Assembly: GCA_013297575.1 (NCBI GenBank)
Contig: JAAFHO010000404.1
Coordinates: forward strand, 1-5,487
Length of the DNA stretch: 5,487 bases
Direction of reading: 5' to 3'
Source of the DNA: Chitinophagales bacterium
Lineage (GTDB): Bacteria > Bacteroidota > Bacteroidia > Chitinophagales > Saprospiraceae
In this document: positions 1-5,487 of the stretch, piece after piece
Layout of the letters: every line of letters begins with the position of its first letter
Position numbering within the stretch: the stretch's first letter is position 1
Program-made: the position numbers and the translations under genes
The notes under the pieces: model-generated
Told to the model about the DNA's origin: nothing
The model's input: only the letters and a program-made list of their open reading frames with translations
The model's database searches: none

Positions 1-368
1 TTCAAGTTGGTTGGGTAGATTCTGAAAAAGTATATGAATATATGGCAGCTTCGGATTTTGCAATTTTTCCTGCAAGCCAATCTGTACTTTGGCAGCAAGC
101 AATTGGAATGGGTTTAGTGACGATGTTAGGGAAATATGTGTTTGTAAATAACCGCTTTGTAGATCAACATATTGAATACTTAAATACAAATAATAATATT
201 ATTGTTTTAGAGTCGCTTGAGTCTAAAAAAGAAGAAATTGTCCAGAAAATGAAAGTACTTCTACAAGACAGAACATTATTTGACACAATCAAAAAGAATA
301 GTATAGAATTCTCGGAAAAGTATTTGTCGTACTCCTCGGTTGTTAAGAAGACGCTTTCGATAGATTAG
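1..368 (+). CDS. Glycosyltransferase, C-terminal fragment (5' end outside window)
   Basis: The frame is open from base 3 to the TAG at 366-368, giving 121 visible codons with no start in view. The ATG at 42 is an internal Met, because clear coding sequence (QVGWVDSEKVYEY) precedes it in the same frame. The fragment reads as the nucleotide-sugar-binding half of a GT-B glycosyltransferase: a GWVDSEKVYEYMAASDFAIFP strand-turn pattern, then SVLWQQAIGMGL, which sits where GT4-like enzymes carry the E-x7-E region, then a variable helix-rich tail. Such enzymes transfer a sugar from a nucleotide or lipid-linked donor to the growing repeat unit at the cytoplasmic membrane face. The usual Pro after GMGL is Val here. 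The acceptor and donor cannot be told from this fragment. The next open gene start is 222 bases downstream, so coupling to it is not evident. Family assignment is fairly sure; specificity is unknown. Confidence 0.75.
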   Translation, partial: QVGWVDSEKVYEYMAASDFAIFPASQSVLWQQAIGMGLVTMLGKYVFVNNRFVDQHIEYLNTNNNIIVLESLESKKEEIVQKMKVLLQDRTLFDTIKKNSIEFSEKYLSYSSVVKKTLSID

Positions 369-410
369 TTACAATACAAAATTTTATAAATATACCTATT
401 ATATTTCCAG

Positions 411-425
411 CAAAATTCAATTTTG
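411..425. repeat. Short AT-rich inverted repeat in the gap after the first gene
   Basis: CAAAATT-C-AATTTTG is a perfect palindrome with 7-base arms around one base. As RNA it could form only a weak stem of five pairs (CAAAA/TTTTG) with a TTCAA loop, followed by TTTTC. It lies 43 bases after the first gene's stop and before the gene remnant. It could be a feeble terminator or chance in 23% G+C DNA. I see no convincing promoter in the rest of 369-590. Confidence 0.2.
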
Positions 426-429
426 TTTT

Positions 430-594
430 CCTAAAAGCAAATTAGAAGTCAGATCACAGTTGAAAGAGAAGAAATTAAGTGAAATTATGGGTATACATAC
501 CTTACAAATTGCTCAAACGAAATATAACACACGTATTATGGCAGAGCGTTTTGTCACCATGGTTCAAACGGTAAACAACGATAAATTATTATGA
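430..594 (+). pseudogene. C-terminal remnant of a lost gene, possibly a glycosyltransferase
   Basis: One frame is open from 364 to a TGA at 592-594. Its first part (to about 430) is Tyr/Ile/Phe-rich and looks non-coding. From about 430 it becomes protein-like: PKSKLEVRSQLKEKK, then MGIHTLQIAQTKYNTR, then MAERFVTMVQTVNNDKLL. This resembles the last helices of GT4-type glycosyltransferases, where a Met-Gly turn is followed by an Ala/Tyr-rich helix and a final '(M)AERF' helix. No upstream body of such an enzyme exists in the window, since the preceding 60 bases are very AT-rich and another gene ends at 368. The TGA overlaps the ATG of the next gene as ATGA, the arrangement expected of an intact coupled gene pair, so the tail probably belonged to the next gene's former neighbour. 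The left limit is uncertain. From the ATG at 487 it could alternatively be a 35-residue peptide, which I think less likely. Confidence 0.5.
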
Positions 595-1712
595 ATATAC
601 TGGTAATTGCCCCGCTGCCGCTGCCTACACGTTTTGGTGAGACGGCACCGCCGGTTACAGGAAATACCCTGCCGGTCATCGTTATGATGGAAGATTTGCG
701 AAAAGAAGGACATAATGTTACAGAAATTAATATTAACCCTGGCAGTTATGCCTCCGGTTTTTTTTCTTTTACCCGCGCCTTCCAAATCCTTCAGGCAGCA
801 ATTCAGGCAGGCCGAGCAAAAAAACGATCGGATCTTATATACCTCACTGTTGCTGAATCTTTTGTGGGCAATCTGCGTGATATTGCTATGTATATCAGCT
901 GTTGGCGTAAATTGGATCGCATGTTCATTCACATGTTGGGCGGAGCGCGTATGAAGTTAATACTGACACCTTCTAGTAAATGGCAATTTAAGATTAATCG
1001 ATTTTTTATTAGTCGGTTAGCAGGTGTCATCGTAGAGGGGCAAGCACAATTTGATACTTTTACAAACGTAATTGATAAAAGAAAAATCCATATTATTCCT
1101 AATTTTGCTGAAAATTATCTTCTTAATAACGAAAAAGATATTAAGGAGAAATTTGTCATAACGAATCCATTAAAAGTGCTTTTTCTAAGCAATATGTTAT
1201 ATGGGAAAGGACACAACGAACTGTTTGAAGCATATTCAAGATTGAGCAAAGAACTACAATCAGAAATAATTGTCGACTTTGCTGGTAATTTTGAAACAGA
1301 ACAGGAAAGACACGATTTCAAGGCCAAAATTGCACCCTTTGCAAATCTTACTTATCATGGTCCTGTGGGGGGGGATGTCAAGAAAAAATTTTACCATCAA
1401 GCTCATATATTTTGCTTACCAACCTATTATCCTTATGAAGGGCAACCATTTTGTATTGTTGAATCTTATGCAGGAGGGTGCGCTGTAATTACAACCAATC
1501 ATAGCGGGATTAGTCAAATATTTACAGATGGAGTAAATGGATACGAGGTGCAAAAAAAATCTGTTGATGCATTAACAGATATGTTAGAACTTGTTGCCAA
1601 CCAACGGAATGATTTGGTTAAGTTTGGATTGAATAATTTTAAGGAAGTAATGAATAAATATACAGATGATATCTATCTTATTAAAATTAAAAAAGTATTA
1701 AAAATAACATGA
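591..1712 (+). CDS. GT4-family (group 1) glycosyltransferase
   Basis: This 373-residue protein has the usual length and two-domain layout of a GT-B retaining glycosyltransferase. The N-terminus (MNILVIAPLPLP) is the first Rossmann strand and loop; PPVTG at 20-24 is the glycine-bearing acceptor-side loop. The C-terminal donor domain begins near residue 194 (LKVLFLSNMLYGKGH), continues with LTYHGPVGGDVKKKFYHQA (253-271) and carries the E-x7-E signature E283-GQPFCIV-E291 followed by AGGCAVITTNHSGI. It probably adds one sugar to the lipid-linked repeat unit in the cytoplasm; the sugar cannot be named. The ATG at 591 is chosen because it starts the conserved strand and overlaps the preceding stop as ATGA; there is no Shine-Dalgarno sequence. 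The TGA overlaps the methyltransferase start in the same way. Two oddities: G+C falls from about 51% in the first 120 bases to about 24% at 1081-1200, and a G8 run lies at 1367-1374 just before the catalytic motif. Confidence 0.9.
   Translation: MNILVIAPLPLPTRFGETAPPVTGNTLPVIVMMEDLRKEGHNVTEININPGSYASGFFSFTRAFQILQAAIQAGRAKKRSDLIYLTVAESFVGNLRDIAMYISCWRKLDRMFIHMLGGARMKLILTPSSKWQFKINRFFISRLAGVIVEGQAQFDTFTNVIDKRKIHIIPNFAENYLLNNEKDIKEKFVITNPLKVLFLSNMLYGKGHNELFEAYSRLSKELQSEIIVDFAGNFETEQERHDFKAKIAPFANLTYHGPVGGDVKKKFYHQAHIFCLPTYYPYEGQPFCIVESYAGGCAVITTNHSGISQIFTDGVNGYEVQKKSVDALTDMLELVANQRNDLVKFGLNNFKEVMNKYTDDIYLIKIKKVLKIT
1367..1374 (+). repeat. G8 homopolymer inside the GT4 gene, possible slippage site
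   Basis: Eight consecutive G residues encode the end of Val and Gly-Gly in HGPVGGD. It is the only G run of this length in an AT-rich window. Loss of one G would send translation into a frame that stops at 1486-1488; gain of one G would stop at 1436-1438. Either change removes the E-x7-E motif (codons 1437-1463), so the tract could switch the enzyme on and off. The tract as it stands is in the ON state. Phase variation is inference only. Confidence 0.4.
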
Positions 1713-2401
1713 GTTCGATAGAAAAAATAAAACGGGTATATCGTTATTTTTTTAAAAATAATCCGAAATACAAAATTACAATAAACGTCAAAACAGAACG
1801 TCATGGATCAGTTTATGGTGGTTGGGATATCATTAAGCAATCTTTGACTAAAAACAGTATTGTTTATTCAGTAGGAATTGGTGAAGATATTTCATTTGAT
1901 CTTAGTGTGATAGAAAAATATGGTTGCGTAGTTCATGGATTTGACCCCACACCACGAGTAGCCTCTTGGTTGTCAGAACAAAACCTACCAAATTTATTCA
2001 AATTTTACCCAATCGGGTTGTCAGATTTTGATGGTATTCTTACTTTTTATTCACCAGAGAACGAGAAACATATTTCTCATAAAATATTCCCTGAACAACA
2101 TAGTAAACCGGTAGAAGTGCCATGTAATAAAATCAAATCTATTATGGCATCACTTCATCATTCTCATATTGACCTGCTTAAAATTGATATAGAGGGGTTT
2201 GAGTATGCTGTATTAGAAGATTTATTAAAGGAGGATATTCGACCCTTACAGTTATTAGTAGAATTTCATCACTTTTTTCCAGAAATCGGAAACGCCAAAA
2301 CAGAGGATGCGATTAGATTATTAGAGCAAAATGGGTATCGCCTTTTTCATGTTTCAGATAGTTTTTGTGAATATTCATTCAAGTACCAAAATTTATTGTA
2401 A
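1709..2401 (+). CDS. FkbM-family SAM-dependent methyltransferase
   Basis: This 230-residue protein is a Rossmann-fold methyltransferase. SAM-binding motif I appears as VYSVGIGED (52-60) in place of the more common DVGAN form; HGFDPTP (76-82) ends strand 2 and would contact the SAM ribose; LLKIDIEGFEYAVLEDLL (156-173) is the hallmark FkbM block with the acidic Asp-Glu pair; LLVEFHHF (182-189) is the next strand. Members of this family in polysaccharide loci usually O-methylate a sugar or a side group; the target here is unknown. There is no signal peptide or membrane segment, so it should be cytoplasmic. The start overlaps the glycosyltransferase stop as ATGA and has no Shine-Dalgarno sequence. 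Only 9 bases separate its TAA from the amidotransferase start. Its first part is very AT-rich (about 28% G+C at 1741-1860), lower than the genes that follow. Confidence 0.88.
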   Translation: MSSIEKIKRVYRYFFKNNPKYKITINVKTERHGSVYGGWDIIKQSLTKNSIVYSVGIGEDISFDLSVIEKYGCVVHGFDPTPRVASWLSEQNLPNLFKFYPIGLSDFDGILTFYSPENEKHISHKIFPEQHSKPVEVPCNKIKSIMASLHHSHIDLLKIDIEGFEYAVLEDLLKEDIRPLQLLVEFHHFFPEIGNAKTEDAIRLLEQNGYRLFHVSDSFCEYSFKYQNLL

Positions 2402-2410
2402 AATTAAAAC

Positions 2411-3547
2411 ATGCAACCATATCAAATCTGTACCAAAACAATAGTGGATACCACCGATCCATCCATTGTATTTGATGAACAAGGAATTTCTGATTATTAC
2501 CACAATTTTCATCAAAATATTTTACCCAATTGGCATACTGATGAACGTGGTCATACAGAACTGATGCAAATTGCTGAAAACATTAAAAAAGCAGGCAAAG
2601 GCAAAGATTTTGACTGTATTATGGGGCTTAGTGGTGGTTTGGATAGTTCTTATGCGGCTTATATAGCGAAAGAAGTTATGGGACTCCGCCCTTTGATATT
2701 CCATGTTGACGCAGGTTGGAATACTCAGCAGGCAGTAGGCAATATTGAAAAACTCATCAATGGTCTTGGGTTGGATTTATTTACGGATGTGGTCAATTGG
2801 GAAGAGATGAAAGATTTGCAGGTCGCTTTTTTAAGGTCTCAAATTCCCGATCAGGATATGCCCCAAGATGGTGCTTTTTTTTCTAGTTTGTATCGATTTG
2901 CCAGAAAGTATAGGATAAAACACGTACTTACAGGGGCCAATTACTCAACGGAATGCTGCCGTGAACCAGAGACTTGGGGCGCATACCCAGGTATTGATAA
3001 AACTTTATTCCATGACATACATAAGCGTTTTGGCAAACGACCTTTAAATACATTTCCACTAGTTGATATATTGACCTATAAGATCATTTATCGCTACGTT
3101 TATGGTATGAAAGTGATTAAGCCACTCAACCTAGTACCATATATAAAAAAAGATGCTGAAGCATTACTCGCTAGCAAATTTGGCTGGCAACCATTCCAGC
3201 ACAAACACCATGAATCGCGCTTTACGCGTTTTTATGAAGATTATTGGATGCCACGTAAATTTGGATACCATAAGCGACGTGCGCATTTTTCCAGCCTGAT
3301 TCTAACGGGGCAAATGACAAGGGAGGAAGCCTTGCAACGGATATCAAAACCCGAGTTGAGCGAACAGATTTTACAACAAGAATTTGAATATGTTGCTAAT
3401 AAATTAGACTTAACCGTCGAAGAATTACAAGCCATTTTTGAAGGAGAAAATAAAACTTATCACGATTATAAAAATAAAAGAAAACTCATTGGGTTAGGCT
3501 CTACCATGATGACGATATTAGGTTTAGAAAAACGTTTATTTAGATGA
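2411..3547 (+). CDS. wbpG: N-acetyl-sugar amidotransferase (WbpG/PseA/WbuX type)
   Basis: This 378-residue enzyme belongs to the ATP-pyrophosphatase (N-type) amidotransferases that convert a sugar N-acetyl group to an acetamidino group using ATP and ammonia. The N-terminus YQICTKTIVDTTDPSIVFDEQGIS (4-27) is the typical family opening. The PP-loop SGGLDSS at 74-80 binds ATP; FHVDAGWN (97-104) is the following strand and turn; TGANYSTECCREPETWG (174-190) is a second conserved active-site block. The length matches the family. Unlike many relatives, the opening lacks the paired cysteines (CTKT and GISDYY where CTRC and a GVCNHC-like pattern are common); only Cys7 remains. The TGA overlaps the start of the HisH-like gene as ATGA, and HisF follows at once, which is the standard three-gene arrangement supplying ammonia. 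It resembles, by context, wbpG-hisH2-hisF2 of Pseudomonas and wbuXYZ of enterobacteria. The start has no Shine-Dalgarno but begins at the conserved opening. The exact sugar substrate is inferred only. Confidence 0.9.
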   Translation: MQPYQICTKTIVDTTDPSIVFDEQGISDYYHNFHQNILPNWHTDERGHTELMQIAENIKKAGKGKDFDCIMGLSGGLDSSYAAYIAKEVMGLRPLIFHVDAGWNTQQAVGNIEKLINGLGLDLFTDVVNWEEMKDLQVAFLRSQIPDQDMPQDGAFFSSLYRFARKYRIKHVLTGANYSTECCREPETWGAYPGIDKTLFHDIHKRFGKRPLNTFPLVDILTYKIIYRYVYGMKVIKPLNLVPYIKKDAEALLASKFGWQPFQHKHHESRFTRFYEDYWMPRKFGYHKRRAHFSSLILTGQMTREEALQRISKPELSEQILQQEFEYVANKLDLTVEELQAIFEGENKTYHDYKNKRKLIGLGSTMMTILGLEKRLFR

Positions 3548-4161
3548 TAACTATTGTTGATTATGGCTTAGGTAACATTAAGGCCTTTGCCAATTTGTAC
3601 CACCGCTTAGGCATTCCGGTGTCTATTGCTCAAACAAAGGCCGAATTAGCATCGGCTCAAAAAATAATCTTACCCGGAGTAGGTGCTTTTGACCACGCCA
3701 TGGAAATGCTCAATGCTTCGGGCATGCGCGACATCTTAGATCACAAAGTGATGGTAGATAAAGTCCCAGTGATTGGTATTTGTGTAGGAATGCAAATATT
3801 GGGTAAGTCTAGTGACGAAGGTGTACTATCTGGTTTGGGCTGGATTGATGCAGAAATTAAAAAATTTGATGTGGCATTATTAACCAATAAAACACACCTT
3901 CCGCACATGGGCTGGAATGATGTTGTGGCGGTTAAAAAAACGCCCTTACTTTACGAACTGGAAACGGATGCGCGCTTTTATTTTTTGCATTCGTATTATT
4001 TCAAATGCAATAACTCGGAGGATACAATTGCTACTACCGGATACGGTACTGAATTTGCCAGTGCAGTTCAATCTGGTAATGTATTTGGTGTACAGTTTCA
4101 TCCCGAAAAAAGCCACCACTATGGCGTACAATTATTAAAGAATTTTGCTGAACTTAACTAA
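3544..4161 (+). CDS. hisH: HisH-like class I glutamine amidotransferase of the amidino-sugar trio
   Basis: This 205-residue protein is the glutaminase that releases ammonia from glutamine. The order of motifs is that of HisH: MITIVDYGLGNI (1-12), LPGVGAFDHAM (43-53, oxyanion-side loop), GICVGMQIL (78-86) with nucleophile Cys80, HMGWN (121-125), FYFLHSYY (145-152), and FGVQFHPEKS (181-190) with His186 and Glu188 completing the triad. All catalytic residues are present, so it should be active. The gene lies between the sugar amidotransferase (ATGA overlap) and the HisF-like gene (stop TAA immediately followed by ATG), and no other histidine gene is near. I infer that it serves sugar amidation rather than histidine synthesis. 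A role as the cell's only HisH cannot be excluded from this window alone, but is made unlikely by the altered HisF beside it. Confidence 0.93.
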   Translation: MITIVDYGLGNIKAFANLYHRLGIPVSIAQTKAELASAQKIILPGVGAFDHAMEMLNASGMRDILDHKVMVDKVPVIGICVGMQILGKSSDEGVLSGLGWIDAEIKKFDVALLTNKTHLPHMGWNDVVAVKKTPLLYELETDARFYFLHSYYFKCNNSEDTIATTGYGTEFASAVQSGNVFGVQFHPEKSHHYGVQLLKNFAELN

Positions 4162-4935
4162 ATGCTAAGACCAAGAATCATCCCGTGCCTGTTGGTACAC
4201 GATAAAGGACTCGTAAAAACTGTCAATTTTAAGGCACCTAAATATGTAGGTGATCCAATTAATGCTGTTCGTATTTTTAATGAGAAAGAAAGTGACGAAC
4301 TGACGGTACTCGATATTGATGCAACAGTACTCCAGCGAGAACCTGACTACAAAATGATTGAGTTTTTGGCTGCGGAATGCCGAATGCCCTTGTGTTATGG
4401 CGGAGGGATAAAAACAGCAGACCAAGCGCAACGTATTTTTAGTTTAGGGGTCGAAAAAATTGCAATTAGTTCGATTGCTGTTGAAACGCCAGAAATTGTT
4501 TCGAGAATAGCCGAGCGCGTTGGCAATCAAAGCGTTGTTGTCGTTTTGGATGTAAAAAAAGCATTTTTTGGTGGGAAATACGAAATTTACACCCACAATG
4601 GTAAAAAAGCGACGGGCAAAGAGGTCGTTGCTTTTGCGCGTAAAATGCAGGAATTGGGGGCTGGTGAAATTGTCATCAATTCTATTGATCAAGATGGTGT
4701 AATGAAGGGTTATGATTATGATTTAATCCAAAAAGTACGCGACCAAATCAGTATTCCGCTTACAGCATTGGGTGGTGCAGGTTCATTAGATGATATCGCA
4801 AAATTGGTTTCCAAACATGGCATTATTGGCGCTTCTGCAGGAAGCCTATTTGTATTTAAAGGCATTTATAAAGCTGTTTTAATCAATTATCCGACCATTC
4901 CAGAAAGGGATGCCCTCATTAAAGCCAATTTTTAA
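4162..4935 (+). CDS. hisF: HisF-like (beta/alpha)8 barrel, probable ammonia conduit of the amidino-sugar trio
   Basis: This 257-residue protein has full HisF length and barrel motifs: RIIPCLLV (5-12), DELTVLDIDAT (45-55), LCYGGGIKT (77-85), VVVVLDVKK (125-133), INSIDQDGV (172-180), LTALGGAGS (200-208) and GASAGSLFVF (223-232). In Thermotoga maritima HisF the cyclase acids are Asp11 and Asp130. Here position 11 is Leu (CLLV instead of CLDV) while Asp130 remains, so imidazole-glycerol-phosphate synthesis is probably lost. The four charged positions that form the ammonia gate (Arg5, Glu46, Lys99 and the residue equivalent to Glu167, here Glu169) are all retained, which fits a role in passing ammonia from HisH to the amidotransferase. 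The ATG follows the hisH stop with no gap, with no clear Shine-Dalgarno. The same CLLV variant is typical, as I recall, of HisF2 in O-antigen clusters, so this is a known subgroup. Confidence 0.93.
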   Translation: MLRPRIIPCLLVHDKGLVKTVNFKAPKYVGDPINAVRIFNEKESDELTVLDIDATVLQREPDYKMIEFLAAECRMPLCYGGGIKTADQAQRIFSLGVEKIAISSIAVETPEIVSRIAERVGNQSVVVVLDVKKAFFGGKYEIYTHNGKKATGKEVVAFARKMQELGAGEIVINSIDQDGVMKGYDYDLIQKVRDQISIPLTALGGAGSLDDIAKLVSKHGIIGASAGSLFVFKGIYKAVLINYPTIPERDALIKANF

Positions 4936-4953
4936 ATACTCAACATATTATTT

Positions 4954-5487
4954 ATGTTTAAAGATAAAACACTATTAATTACAGGAGGCACAGGTTCATT
5001 TGGAAACGCCGTCCTGACCCGTTTTTTGCATACGGATATCAAAGAAATTAGGATATTTAGCAGGGATGAAAAGAAGCAGGATGATATGCGGCGTGTATTA
5101 CAAAGCGATAAAGTCAAGTTTTATATTGGCGATGTACGCGATTATCGTAGCATTGAAAATGCTGTGGTAGGTGTTGATTATATTTTCCATGCTGCTGCAC
5201 TGAAGCAAGTCCCATCTTGTGAGTTTTTTCCAGTTGAAGCCGTAAAAACGAATGTTTTGGGTACCGAAAATATGTTGGAGGCTGCTATCAAAAACAAGAT
5301 AGAAAAGGTGGTCGTTTTGAGTACCGATAAAGCGGTGTACCCGATCAACGCGATGGGCATTTCCAAAGCAATGATGGAAAAAGTGATGGTGGCCAAATCC
5401 CGCCAATCGGGCGATACCATCTTGTGTGGTACGCGCTATGGCAACGTAATGGCCAGTCGGGGTTCTGTTATTCCTCTTTTTGCGGAT
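4954..5487 (+). CDS. fnlA: UDP-GlcNAc 4,6-dehydratase/5-epimerase, CapE/WbjB/FnlA type (3' end outside window)
   Basis: The first 178 codons are present of an enzyme usually about 340 residues long; the frame is still open at the window end. It is an extended short-chain dehydrogenase/reductase: LLITGGTGSFGNAV (7-20) binds NADP, FSRDEKKQDDM (35-45) follows strand 2, YIGDVRDY (57-64) and FHAAALKQVPSCE (78-90) are conserved active-site blocks, and LSTDKAVYPINAMGISKAMMEK (122-143) is the catalytic segment. In that segment the usual YxxxK is MGISK: Met134 replaces Tyr, with Asp125 and Lys126 next to it, as in CapE and its relatives. The family makes UDP-4-keto-6-deoxy-L-hexosamine from UDP-GlcNAc, the first step toward UDP-L-FucNAc or UDP-L-QuiNAc. 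The start is the first in-frame ATG, 18 bases after the hisF stop, in an AT-rich leader without Shine-Dalgarno. A plain C4-epimerase activity cannot be ruled out from half a protein. Confidence 0.87.
   Translation, partial: MFKDKTLLITGGTGSFGNAVLTRFLHTDIKEIRIFSRDEKKQDDMRRVLQSDKVKFYIGDVRDYRSIENAVVGVDYIFHAAALKQVPSCEFFPVEAVKTNVLGTENMLEAAIKNKIEKVVVLSTDKAVYPINAMGISKAMMEKVMVAKSRQSGDTILCGTRYGNVMASRGSVIPLFAD

Noticed and set aside
42..368. Complete small protein starting at the ATG at 42
   Set aside because: Coding sequence continues upstream in frame to the window edge and contains a conserved glycosyltransferase strand, so the Met is internal.
411..425. Rho-independent terminator after the first gene
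   Set aside because: The stem is short and all but A/T, and the T tract after it is only four bases; kept only as a weak inverted repeat.
369..590. Promoter of the Bacteroidota type (TTTG / TAnnTTTG) in the gap
   Set aside because: TTTTG occurs at 421-425, but no TAnnTTTG box at suitable spacing is visible, so no promoter is called.
564..932. Minus-strand open frame of 122 codons opposite the GT4 gene
   Set aside because: It is Cys/His/Arg-rich without a recognisable domain and lies wholly over a well-supported plus-strand gene; the same applies to the other minus-strand frames at 4165-4431, 4444-4692 and 5098-5406.
2875..2882. T8 run in the amidotransferase gene (with T8 at 758-765 and A8 at 1552-1559) as phase-variation sites
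   Set aside because: Runs of A or T this long are expected by chance in AT-rich DNA; only the G8 run stands out.
3544..4935. HisH and HisF as part of a histidine biosynthesis operon
   Set aside because: No other his gene is nearby, the pair is coupled to a sugar amidotransferase, and HisF lacks the catalytic Asp11.
1..5487. tRNA, rRNA, CRISPR array or insertion sequence
   Set aside because: No cloverleaf, regularly spaced direct repeats, transposase motif or terminal inverted repeats were seen on either strand.

Overview
The window is an internal piece of a surface-polysaccharide (O-antigen or capsule) gene cluster. Every supported gene lies on the + strand and the genes are packed tightly. 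Several lines of evidence suggest a Bacteroidota-like host: AT-rich DNA (roughly 23-52% G+C depending on the stretch, mostly 30-44%) and almost no Shine-Dalgarno sequence before any of the visible starts (591, 1709, 2411, 3544, 4162, 4954), with A/T-rich leaders instead. The taxon is inferred, not proven.

Layout from left to right: the 3' end of a glycosyltransferase (1-368); a 222-bp gap (369-590) that is not empty, because its second half reads as the C-terminal tail of a lost gene ending at 594; a GT4-family glycosyltransferase (591-1712); an FkbM-type SAM-dependent methyltransferase (1709-2401); an N-acetyl-sugar amidotransferase of the WbpG/PseA/WbuX type (2411-3547); a HisH-like glutaminase (3544-4161); a HisF-like partner (4162-4935); and the first 178 codons of a CapE/WbjB/FnlA-type UDP-GlcNAc 4,6-dehydratase/5-epimerase (4954 to the window end). 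Three junctions are 4-base ATGA overlaps (591, 1709, 3544) and one is a zero-base abutment (4161/4162), so the run from the remnant to hisF probably forms one translationally coupled unit.

How the genes may work together: HisH would release ammonia from glutamine, the HisF-like barrel would pass it on, and the amidotransferase would use ATP to turn an N-acetyl group of a sugar into an acetamidino (amidine) group. The HisF copy has Leu where the cyclase needs its catalytic Asp11, but keeps the four charged ammonia-gate positions. It therefore looks like a dedicated ammonia conduit rather than a histidine-pathway enzyme. The FnlA-type enzyme next to the trio starts the route to UDP-L-FucNAc or a related 2,6-dideoxy-L-sugar, so the likely end product is an L-FucNAm-like residue. 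The glycosyltransferases and the methyltransferase would assemble and decorate the repeat unit.

The most notable features beyond the gene list are a G8 tract inside the GT4 gene that could act as a slippage switch, a sharp G+C drop inside that same gene, the gene remnant fused to its start codon by an ATGA overlap, and the HisF catalytic substitution. The system as a whole belongs to known families; I see no wholly unknown system here.
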